Below, one piece after another: positions 7,484-12,962 of a DNA stretch of 12,962 nucleotides; positions within the stretch are counted from its first letter, which is position 1; each line of letters begins with the position of its first letter. This DNA is from Tannerellaceae bacterium (GTDB lineage: Bacteria; Bacteroidota; Bacteroidia; Bacteroidales; Tannerellaceae), in contig JAIRZN010000187.1 of NCBI GenBank assembly GCA_031267205.1, positions 1-12,962 of the forward strand, in the 5' to 3' direction. The translations under genes were made by a program, and so were the position numbers. The notes below the pieces were generated by a model. That model saw nothing but the letters and a program-made list of their open reading frames with translations, was not told where the DNA came from and did no database searches.

Positions 7484-8068
7484 ATGGATAAAATCAGTTA
7501 CGCACTGGGGTTGAGTATCGGAAATAATTTCCGCACCTCCGGCATCCGCGACCTTCAAACGGATGATTTTGTAAAAGGGATAAAAGACGTTTTTGCAAAT
7601 GTGACACCTGATATAAGCTATGATGAAGCCAAACAGATAATAGACGCTTACTTTAGGAAGCTTCAATCGGAAAGGGGCGAAATCAATCGCAAGGCCGGTA
7701 TAGAGTTCCTGAAGATAAACGGGAACAAAGCCGGCGTAGTAGAACTCCCCAGCGGACTCCAATACGAAATACTTACAAAAGGCGACGGCCCCAAACCCAA
7801 GACCTTCGACAGCGTACGATGCCACTATCACGGCACACTGATCGACGGCAGGGTGTTCGACAGCTCCGTGCAACGCGGCGAACCGGCCGTCTTCGGCGTA
7901 TCACAGGTCATACCGGGATGGACCGAAGCCCTTCAATTGATGCACACGGGCGACAAGTGGAGGCTCTTCATACCCCCGAAGTTAGCATACGGCGACCGAC
8001 AGGCGGGCGAGTTTATCGAACCGAACAGCGTCTTGATATTCGATGTAGAACTATTGAATATAATATAA
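7484..8068 (+). CDS. FKBP-type peptidyl-prolyl cis-trans isomerase, cytosolic
   Basis: It is predicted to catalyse cis-trans isomerisation of Xaa-Pro bonds and to act as a folding helper. The 194-residue protein has no signal peptide, so it should stay in the cytosol. Residues 1-75 resemble the helical dimerisation domain of Mip/FkpA-type isomerases (ISYALGLSIGNNF at the start). The C-terminal half is the FKBP domain: GLQYEILTKG, then the HYHGTLIDGRVFDSS strand-loop, then VSQVIPGWTEAL with the pocket Trp, then KLAYGDR. HYHG replaces the commoner HYTG, and Cys precedes it, a mild deviation from the consensus. It is followed after 15 bases by a lipoprotein paralogue, with which it shares an almost identical EPAVFGVSQVIPGWTE segment. 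The pair looks like one transcription unit ending at the terminator near 8840. Confidence 0.95.
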   Translation: MDKISYALGLSIGNNFRTSGIRDLQTDDFVKGIKDVFANVTPDISYDEAKQIIDAYFRKLQSERGEINRKAGIEFLKINGNKAGVVELPSGLQYEILTKGDGPKPKTFDSVRCHYHGTLIDGRVFDSSVQRGEPAVFGVSQVIPGWTEALQLMHTGDKWRLFIPPKLAYGDRQAGEFIEPNSVLIFDVELLNII

Positions 8069-8083
8069 TAAATGTATCGACAA

Positions 8084-8788
8084 ATGAAAAAAATTAGTGT
8101 ATTTTTTGCCGCCGCCATCGCGGCTTTAAGCGCATCAGTGGCATCATGCGACTCCGTCAAGAAGGCCAAACTGAGTACGGATGTAGACAGTGCAAGTTAC
8201 GCCATTGGCGTAGTAAATGGCTTCGGATTTAAAGCGAACCTGGAAACGTTACCCGGTGAACCTGTCAATATAAAAGCCCTTCTTGCCGGTATGGCGACAG
8301 GACTTTACGGGGATTCGGCAGCGCTGCAGATGAGCGTGGATGAAGCCCAGAATTTCATCCAGGCATACATCACGAATGTCCAGACGAAAGAATCCGAAGC
8401 AACAAAAGCAGAAGGAGTAAAGTTCCTGGAAGAAAACAAAACCAAGAGCGGCGTCATCACCACTGAAAGCGGCCTCCAATACCAGGTAATCACCGAAGGA
8501 ACCGGGGAAAAACCCTTAGCAACAGACCAGGTTAAGGTGCATTACACGGGTACGCTGCTCGACGGGACAGTTTTTGACACCTCCATCGGAGGCGAACCGG
8601 CCGTCTTCGGCGTGTCACAGGTTATCCCCGGATGGACGGAAGGATTGCAGATAATGCCCACAGGCTCCAAATACATCCTCTGGATACCCTCCGAACTTGC
8701 ATACGGCGACCGCGGCGCAAGCCGTGACATCAAACCGAACAGCATGCTGAAGTTTGAAGTCGAACTGCTCGAAATCGTAAAACCCTAA
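8084..8788 (+). CDS. FKBP-type peptidyl-prolyl isomerase, lipoprotein
   Basis: This is a probable envelope-located prolyl isomerase, paralogous to the preceding gene. From the ATG at 8084 the protein is 234 residues. It starts with a lipoprotein signal peptide: Lys-Lys, a hydrophobic stretch rich in Ala and Phe, and the lipobox VASC with the acylated Cys at residue 22. An in-frame ATG at 8072 would add MYRQ before the signal and is less likely. Residues ~30-110 form the Mip/FkpA-like helical region; the FKBP domain follows with GLQYQVITEG, KVHYTGTLLDGTVFDTS, VSQVIPGWTEGL and ELAYGDRGA, all with canonical pocket residues. It lies 15 bases after the cytosolic copy and directly before a strong terminator. 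Whether it faces the periplasm or the outside cannot be told; no clear lipoprotein surface-export motif follows the Cys. Confidence 0.94.
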   Translation: MKKISVFFAAAIAALSASVASCDSVKKAKLSTDVDSASYAIGVVNGFGFKANLETLPGEPVNIKALLAGMATGLYGDSAALQMSVDEAQNFIQAYITNVQTKESEATKAEGVKFLEENKTKSGVITTESGLQYQVITEGTGEKPLATDQVKVHYTGTLLDGTVFDTSIGGEPAVFGVSQVIPGWTEGLQIMPTGSKYILWIPSELAYGDRGASRDIKPNSMLKFEVELLEIVKP

Positions 8789-8816
8789 CTGATTACCATC
8801 CGTAAGAAATATAACA

Positions 8817-8863
8817 AGAGCGGAGAAAATGGCATTTACAAACCATTTTCTCCGCTTTTATTA
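8817..8863 (+). terminator. Intrinsic terminator after the FKBP pair
   Basis: A perfect 14-base inverted repeat (8819-8832 and 8843-8856, arm AGCGGAGAAAATGG) encloses a 10-base loop and runs into a T-rich tail (TTTTATTA). A few more A-T pairs extend the stem at the base. It sits 30 bases after the second FKBP stop and about 100 bases before the Lrp/AsnC gene, so it separates the two transcription units. Confidence 0.92.
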
Positions 8864-8916
8864 TCCCTTGCATCCGTTTTCCCTTTCAAAATGACAGCCA
8901 TATCAAAACTATTGTA

Positions 8917-8924
8917 TAATTTTG
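8917..8924 (+). promoter_or_regulatory. Putative -7 promoter element of the Lrp/AsnC operon
   Basis: TAATTTTG matches TAnnTTTG in an AT-rich stretch between the terminator and the regulator's ATG at 8967. The predicted leader is about 35-40 bases. No convincing -33 element is seen at standard spacing. Lrp/AsnC proteins often regulate themselves, but no clear operator can be delimited here. Confidence 0.5.
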
Positions 8925-8966
8925 ATTATGATTTAAGTTGGATATAACTTACAAACATCTACAATA

Positions 8967-9497
8967 ATGGAGAAAATTGATAAATTAGACAGGCATATAC
9001 TAAGCATCATCTCAAAAAACGCACGGGTGCCTTTCAAAGAAGTCGCAGAAGTATGCGGCGTCTCGCGCGCAGCCATCCACCAGCGTGTGCAACGCATGAT
9101 TGACACCGGCGCAATAACAGGTTCGGGGTACAACGTCAACCCGAAATACCTGGGATACAATACCTGTACGTACATCGGTGTAAAGCTCGAAAGAAGCTCT
9201 ATGTACAAAGATGTAGTGCCTGAACTCGAAAAGATCCCTGAAATCGTAGAATGTCATTTCACTACCGGACCATACACTATGCTCGTCAAACTATACGCCA
9301 CAGACAACGAACACCTCATGCAACTCCTCAACTCTCGTATTCAGGAAATACAGGGCGTAACCGCTACCGAAACTCTCATATCACTCAGGCAAAGCATAAG
9401 ACGGGTAACGCCTGTCTTCGGAGTAAAACAGGAGGATAGGGATGAACCCAACCAAGACGCAAAAGCGGACATAACGGAAGACAACATAGAAGACTAA
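8967..9497 (+). CDS. Lrp/AsnC family transcriptional regulator
   Basis: This is a small DNA-binding regulator of the leucine-responsive/AsnC family, which typically forms octamers and responds to amino acids or related ligands. The 176-residue protein opens with the family start KIDKLDRHILSIISKNARV. A winged helix-turn-helix follows at about 20-50 (FKEVAEVCGVSRAAIHQRVQRM). The ligand-binding/oligomerisation RAM domain spans about 65-145 (YIGVKLERS to VTATETLISL). The end is a charged, Asp/Glu-rich tail of about 25 residues that is longer than in classical Lrp and probably disordered. Only 6 bases separate it from the subtilase gene, which in turn overlaps xseA, so the regulator heads a probable three-gene operon. 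Its ligand and targets are unknown. Confidence 0.93.
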   Translation: MEKIDKLDRHILSIISKNARVPFKEVAEVCGVSRAAIHQRVQRMIDTGAITGSGYNVNPKYLGYNTCTYIGVKLERSSMYKDVVPELEKIPEIVECHFTTGPYTMLVKLYATDNEHLMQLLNSRIQEIQGVTATETLISLRQSIRRVTPVFGVKQEDRDEPNQDAKADITEDNIED

Positions 9498-9503
9498 ACC
9501 TTG

Positions 9504-10874
9504 ATGACCAAACACTACATACGCCCGCTACTACTCCTCTCCATCGGCGCGATACTCTCTCTACACCCGCTCAAAAGCGAACAATTCTGCTTCCGCGTAT
9601 ACCTCAACGACAAGGGCAACGCTGCTTACTCGGTTGACAGGCCGGAAGACTTTCTCTCGAACGAGGCCATCGAACGGCGAAACAGGAAAGGTATACCTAT
9701 CGACGAATCTGACATGCCGATAGCCCTCGAACACCTCGACGCCCTGGCTTCCTTAGGCGCAAAGCCCGTCGTCGCAAGCAAATGGCTCGCTACCGTCGTA
9801 GTTGAATGCGAAGACAGTACAATCGCAAATAACCTGCAATCGCTACCTATCGTCGACTCCGTCAGGTGCGTATGGAAAGGCAACCGCTACACGCCGCCCG
9901 CAACGGACAGGGATACCGCCACCCTTATCCCCGAAGACAAACCGCAGGAAAACATATACGGCTACGCCGAAACTCAAATCAAAATGCTCAACGGTATACG
10001 CCTCCACAAAAAAGGATACCGTGGACAGGGTGTGAAAGTGGCCGTCATAGACGCTGGCTTTACTAACGCAGACCGCATGGCGGTATTCAAACACATGAAC
10101 CTCGCCGGAACGCACAACGTCGTATACCCCGGAGAAAGTGTCTTCTGCGACGACGACCACGGTACCAAAGTATTATCCTGCCTGGCCGCCAACGCTCCGG
10201 GCATTATGGTAGGCACAGCCCCGGACGCCTCCTACCTGCTCATAAAAAGCGAAGACAACCGATCCGAATACCCCATCGAAGAGGACTACTGGACAGCCGC
10301 CGTCGAATTTGCCGACAGCGCCGGCGTAAGCGTAATATCTTCTTCATTAGGGTACTTCGTCTTCGATGAAAAAGAATTTAATTACCTCCCCTCCATGCTC
10401 GACGGACAAACGGCCTTCGTCAGTCGCGCAGCCGACAAAGCCGCCGGCAAAGGCATCCTGCTACTCGTCAGCTCCGGTAACGAGGGCGGCGGGGAATGGG
10501 AAAAACTGACCTTCCCCGCAGACGCCAAACGCGTCCTCACCGTTGGCTCCGTCACACAAGGAAAAGACAAAAGCGTCTTCAGCTCCATAGGCCCCGCCGC
10601 CGGTGGACGCATAAAGCCCGACATCATGGCCATGGGTACCAACTGCACCGTGACCGACAGCAGCGGGAGCATACGCTACGCCAACGGTACATCCTTCTCC
10701 ACTCCCATCGCGGCCGGACTGGCCGTATGCCTCTGGCAAGCCTTACCGGAATTGGACAATCACGCAATAGCCGACCTCATCAAACGCTCCTCCTCTCAAT
10801 ACAACCAGCCGGACGGACAGTTAGGATACGGCATCCCCAACTTTTACAAAGCCCTCAAAATGCAACGCCCGTAA
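9504..10874 (+). CDS. Secreted S8 family (subtilisin-like) serine protease
   Basis: This is a predicted exported endopeptidase. The 456-residue protein starts with a signal peptide (basic MTKHYIR, then a hydrophobic LLLLSIGAIL segment, cleavage probably near residue 25). A Bacteroidota-style propeptide follows at about 26-130, with the RPEDFLSNEAIERRNRKGI segment. The catalytic triad is visible as Asp183 (VIDAGF), His219 (DDHGTKV) and Ser397 (NGTSFSTP). The oxyanion Asn326 is in SSGNEGG. The protein stops soon after the catalytic domain and shows no C-terminal sorting domain of the type IX secretion kind, so it is more likely periplasmic or simply exported by Sec. A TTG three bases earlier is an alternative start; the ATG at 9504 is preferred. 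Its stop overlaps the xseA ATG by one base (TAATG), an unexpected partner for a secreted protease. The substrate is unknown. Confidence 0.95.
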   Translation: MTKHYIRPLLLLSIGAILSLHPLKSEQFCFRVYLNDKGNAAYSVDRPEDFLSNEAIERRNRKGIPIDESDMPIALEHLDALASLGAKPVVASKWLATVVVECEDSTIANNLQSLPIVDSVRCVWKGNRYTPPATDRDTATLIPEDKPQENIYGYAETQIKMLNGIRLHKKGYRGQGVKVAVIDAGFTNADRMAVFKHMNLAGTHNVVYPGESVFCDDDHGTKVLSCLAANAPGIMVGTAPDASYLLIKSEDNRSEYPIEEDYWTAAVEFADSAGVSVISSSLGYFVFDEKEFNYLPSMLDGQTAFVSRAADKAAGKGILLLVSSGNEGGGEWEKLTFPADAKRVLTVGSVTQGKDKSVFSSIGPAAGGRIKPDIMAMGTNCTVTDSSGSIRYANGTSFSTPIAAGLAVCLWQALPELDNHAIADLIKRSSSQYNQPDGQLGYGIPNFYKALKMQRP

Positions 10875-12217
10875 TGGATACGCCAACCGCACGCGCTGAC
10901 AAAGGCGAAGAACTATCCCTGTCCGAGCTCGGACGACGTATTAAAGCTGCCCTCAGCAACACCTTCCCATCAACCTACTGGGTGAGAGCCGAAACAAGCG
11001 ACGTCAGACCCAATGCCTCAGGACACTGCTACCTCGAATTTGTGGAAAAAAACGACCGCACCAACCAACCCGTCGCCAAAATACGCGCCAATATCTGGGC
11101 CAGAACATTCTACTCCCTCAAACCGCGCTTCGAAAACGAAACCGGACAAAGGTTCGCCTCCGGCCTCAACGTCTTAGTAAAGGTATCAGTAGAATACCAC
11201 GAACTATACGGACTAAGCCTTAACGTAATCGACATAGACCCCGCCTATACCGTAGGCGACATGGCGCGCCGTAGGCTGGAAATCATACGCCGCCTACAGT
11301 CCGAAGACGTCTTCACACTCAACAAAGAACTCGCGCTGCCCACCCTGCCCCAACGCATAGCGCTCATAACCTCGCCCACAGCCGCCGGATACGAAGACTT
11401 CATAAACCAACTCGCGGACAACGCCGCCGGCTACGTTTTCTACATAAAACTCTTCCCCGCCATCATGCAGGGAGAAAAGACCGAAGCCTCCGTCATAGCC
11501 GCCCTCGAACGGATATACGCGCACGCAGCCGCTTTCGACGCCGTCGTCATCATCCGCGGCGGCGGAGCAGCCTCCGAACTGGGTAGCTTCGACTCCTACA
11601 ACCTGGCCGCCAACTGCGCACAGTTTCCCCTGCCCATAATCACGGGCATAGGACACGAGCGCGACGATACGGTGGTCGACCTCGTAGCACATACACGGAT
11701 GAAAACGCCCACCGCCGTAGCCGCCTTCCTCGCCGAACGCATCGACACAGCCGCCCAACGCCTGGCCGCCCTCCGGCAAAACGTCCTCAACAACGCCACG
11801 CAACGCCTGCTCAACGAAAAAAACCGACTCCAACGGTTAGCAACACGCCTCCCCTCCGCCGTCGGAACACGCCTGGAACGCAGCCGCGCAAAACTTAACC
11901 ACCTCGCCGCACGATTGCCCGTCGCCTCCTCCGGCCTCGTCAACAGACACAAAAATCAACTGACCGCCCTCGAAACAAAACTCCGGCAATCCCTCCGCAA
12001 ACGCCTGTCAGCCGAAGAACACTTCCTCAACCTCACCGGACAATTCATCCGCATGGCCTCACCCGAATACATCCTCAAAAGGGGATACACCCTCACACTC
12101 AAGGACGGTAAAATAGTAAAACGCGCCGCAGACTTCCACACCGGCGACCCAATGACAACCCGCTTCATAGACGGCGAAGTCACAAGCACAGTCACCCCCG
12201 CCCCCCCCGTCCTCTAA
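10874..12217 (+). CDS. xseA: Exodeoxyribonuclease VII large subunit
   Basis: XseA with several XseB subunits forms exonuclease VII, a metal-independent nuclease that degrades single-stranded DNA from both ends. The 447-residue protein has the N-terminal OB-fold (about 15-125; STYWVRAETSDVRPNASGHC onward), the catalytic domain with RIALITSPTAAGYEDF, IIRGGGAASELGSFD (RGGG at 228-231) and GIGHERDDTVVD (258-269). A long Ala/Leu/Arg-rich helical region follows, then a C-terminal segment with PEYILKRGYTLTLKDG. The frame is open 378 bases upstream, but that stretch is the shadow of the subtilase gene; the ATG overlapping the subtilase stop is the start. The coding strand is very rich in C, and a C8 run (12201-12208) lies just before the stop. 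No xseB follows in the window. Confidence 0.96.
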   Translation: MDTPTARADKGEELSLSELGRRIKAALSNTFPSTYWVRAETSDVRPNASGHCYLEFVEKNDRTNQPVAKIRANIWARTFYSLKPRFENETGQRFASGLNVLVKVSVEYHELYGLSLNVIDIDPAYTVGDMARRRLEIIRRLQSEDVFTLNKELALPTLPQRIALITSPTAAGYEDFINQLADNAAGYVFYIKLFPAIMQGEKTEASVIAALERIYAHAAAFDAVVIIRGGGAASELGSFDSYNLAANCAQFPLPIITGIGHERDDTVVDLVAHTRMKTPTAVAAFLAERIDTAAQRLAALRQNVLNNATQRLLNEKNRLQRLATRLPSAVGTRLERSRAKLNHLAARLPVASSGLVNRHKNQLTALETKLRQSLRKRLSAEEHFLNLTGQFIRMASPEYILKRGYTLTLKDGKIVKRAADFHTGDPMTTRFIDGEVTSTVTPAPPVL

Positions 12218-12285
12218 ATAAGAATAATCAGGGCGTGCCCCCGCCTGCGGCGCGGTCGGGCTATCCGCTACTATCCCTCACGCAA
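12217..12285 (+). repeat. 69-base direct repeat, copy 1
   Basis: This copy begins on the last base of the xseA stop codon (AATAAGAATAATCAGGGC...) and runs through a GC-rich core, 12238-12271, containing GCGGCGCGGTCGGGCTATCC, to CCTCACGCAA. It matches the copy at 12430-12498 at 64 of 69 positions, counted by eye, with an identical 34-base core. The precise boundaries and sequence conservation suggest a dispersed, possibly mobile, genomic repeat. It is not recognised as an insertion sequence and contains no gene. Confidence 0.9.
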
Positions 12286-12323
12286 GCGCGAAGGCCTGCT
12301 TTTATGCACGCCGCCCCTACATT

Positions 12324-12420
12324 AACGAAAAGGGCGCCCACAAGGGACGCCCCTACAATTAACCGTTCCCAGCCGGCGCGGGAAAGGTTGGGGCGTCCCT
12401 CGTGGGCACCTTCTTCGTTT
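12324..12420. repeat. REP-like inverted pair (REPIN/BIME-like)
   Basis: Two arms (about 12324-12356 and 12387-12420) are imperfect inverted copies around a 30-base centre. The left arm read on the minus strand starts GTAGGGGCG and folds into a bulged hairpin: GGGCG-CCC, loop ACAA, GGG, a bulged A, then CGCCC (12332-12352). The right arm starts GTTGGGGCG and forms a degenerate version of the same hairpin. The centre holds a smaller stem (TTCCC 12366-12370 with GGGAA 12380-12384). A GTAG head plus a bulged palindrome, in inverted pairs, is the layout of REP/REPIN elements mobilised by RAYT transposases. A further head, GTAGGGGCG, lies on the minus strand at 12320-12312. The structure could stabilise or end the xseA message. 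Confidence 0.8.
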
Positions 12421-12429
12421 TGGCGCATG

Positions 12430-12498
12430 AATAAGAATAATCAGGGCAAGCCCCCGCCTGCGGCGCGGTCGGGCTATCCGCTACAAGTCCTCACGCAA
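12430..12498 (+). repeat. 69-base direct repeat, copy 2
   Basis: This is the second copy of the element that starts at the xseA stop, in the same orientation and 213 bases downstream. Differences lie at the two bases after GGGC and at three positions after CCGCTAC. Together the copies bracket the REP-like inverted pair, so the whole 12217-12498 stretch may be one composite module or the product of recombination between dispersed repeats. Confidence 0.9.
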
Positions 12499-12665
12499 AT
12501 ACATATACATATATATTATATACATGCACTCCGTCGATTGTCGGGAAGGTATGGGTTTCCAACATGGGATCTTGCCCGCACGTGTACTTGAGGAGTCGCA
12601 GGGCCGGTCGCCGGCGTTTATTAATCCTAAACGGGCATTTTAACGACGGAGCTTAAGGCGGAGGC
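12499..12665. other. Gene-free spacer with AT-rich patch
   Basis: No credible coding region is seen. The left end is an alternating AT/ATAC tract to about 12525. An 8-base inverted repeat (CTCCGTCG at 12529-12536, CGACGGAG at 12644-12651) spans 107 bases, and a short CCGG-TCG-CCGG stem lies near 12604-12614. These could be incidental. Confidence 0.5.
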
Positions 12666-12912
12666 TGGGCTTTTGTACTCAATACAAAGGCTTGGGCGCT
12701 GCGGGGCTTTCTCACTCAATACAAAAGCTTCCCTGTATCGCGGCGGGGCTTTCTCACTCACTACAAAAGCGTCCCTGTGTCGCGGCGTGGCTTTTGTATT
12801 CAATACAAAAGCTTCCCTGTGATGCGGCGGGGCTTTCTCACTCAATACAAAAGCTTCCATGTGTGGCGGCGGTGCTTTCTCACTCAATACAATGGCTTCC
12901 CTGTGTCGCGGC
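12666..12912. repeat. Tandem array of ~42-base repeats (six units)
   Basis: Units begin at 12666 (37 bases, with a deletion), 12703, 12745, 12787, 12829 and 12871; a degenerate seventh may begin at 12913. The common core is CTCAATACAAAAGCTTCCCTG followed by a variable GC-rich end, without unique spacers. Units 1 and 4 carry a CTTTTGTA(C/T)T left half that makes a palindrome with AATACAAAAG; the others carry CTTTCTCACT instead. The 42-base period is a multiple of three, so reading frames stay open on both strands (14-residue repeats), which does not by itself show coding. It behaves like a minisatellite; function unknown. Confidence 0.92.
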
Positions 12913-12962
12913 TGGGCGGTAGCGCGGGGTGGAGGGGCAGAGGTGTGGCGGGGGGGGGGGGG
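12913..12962. other. G-rich end of the window with 13-base poly-G
   Basis: The array degenerates into G-rich sequence and the window ends in 13 consecutive G (12950-12962). This is most simply a contig end or a poly-G sequencing/assembly artefact rather than biology. Confidence 0.6.

Noticed and set aside
10496..10873. N-terminal extension of xseA to 10496
   Set aside because: This is the out-of-frame shadow of the subtilase gene, Arg-rich and unlike XseA.
12217..12498. Insertion sequence
   Set aside because: No transposase frame, no terminal inverted repeats at the outer ends and no target-site duplication could be identified; a non-autonomous repeat module is the better description.
12235..12591. 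118-codon plus-strand ORF over the direct repeats
   Set aside because: It is built from the two 69-base repeats, which are offset by 213 bases (a multiple of three), plus the REP-like hairpins; its composition is low-complexity and no family is recognised.
12627..12887. 86-residue minus-strand repeat protein (14-residue SEKAPP..EAFVL units)
   Set aside because: The 42-base period keeps frames open on both strands; an equally open plus-strand frame (12692-12922) exists. No promoter or domain supports either.
12666..12912. CRISPR array
   Set aside because: Units abut one another with no unique spacers of constant length; variation is within the unit. No cas genes are in the window.
1..12962. 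tRNA, rRNA or riboswitch genes
   Set aside because: No cloverleaf with conserved TTCGA arm, rRNA segment or known aptamer core was seen; intergenic regions before 12217 are all under 180 bases and explained by promoters and one terminator.

Overview
The window looks like ordinary chromosomal DNA of a member of the Bacteroidota, most likely Bacteroidales. Three things support this. Several genes are preceded by TAnnTTTG, the -7 promoter element of that phylum. Start codons have A-rich leaders rather than Shine-Dalgarno sequences. The proteins (a lysS-gpsA-pgi-HAD cluster, tandem FKBP isomerases, a subtilase with a Bacteroidota-type propeptide) are typical of the group. The genus cannot be fixed from sequence alone. 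Most of the window is densely packed housekeeping genes; the last ~745 bases are gene-free and repeat-rich.

Layout. (1) 1-1490, plus strand: the 3' part of a lemA gene and a membrane M48 (HtpX-like) metalloprotease, overlapping by one base. (2) 6063-1476, minus strand: a tight operon of lysS, gpsA, pgi and a HAD phosphatase that closely resembles the Bacteroides pyrophosphatase BT2127. Its last gene converges on the M48 gene and overlaps it by 15 bases. (3) 6173-7393, plus strand: the ribosome-associated GTPase HflX, divergent from lysS. (4) 7484-8788: two FKBP-type prolyl isomerases, one cytosolic and one a lipoprotein, with a good promoter in front and a strong intrinsic terminator behind. 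(5) 8967-12217: an apparent operon of an Lrp/AsnC regulator, a secreted subtilisin-like protease and xseA (exonuclease VII large subunit). (6) 12217-12962: no convincing gene. It holds a 69-base direct repeat in two copies flanking a REP-like inverted pair, an AT-rich patch, an array of 42-base tandem repeats and a terminal run of G that is probably a contig end.

How the genes fit together. The minus-strand operon combines lysine charging of tRNA (which releases pyrophosphate), glycerol-3-phosphate synthesis for lipids, hexose-phosphate interconversion and probably pyrophosphate removal. LemA with M48, HflX and the FKBPs are envelope or protein quality-control and ribosome-rescue functions. 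No defence, conjugation, phage or secondary-metabolite system is visible. The features most worth following up are the repeat-rich tail, the probable identity of the HAD enzyme and the absence of xseB next to xseA.
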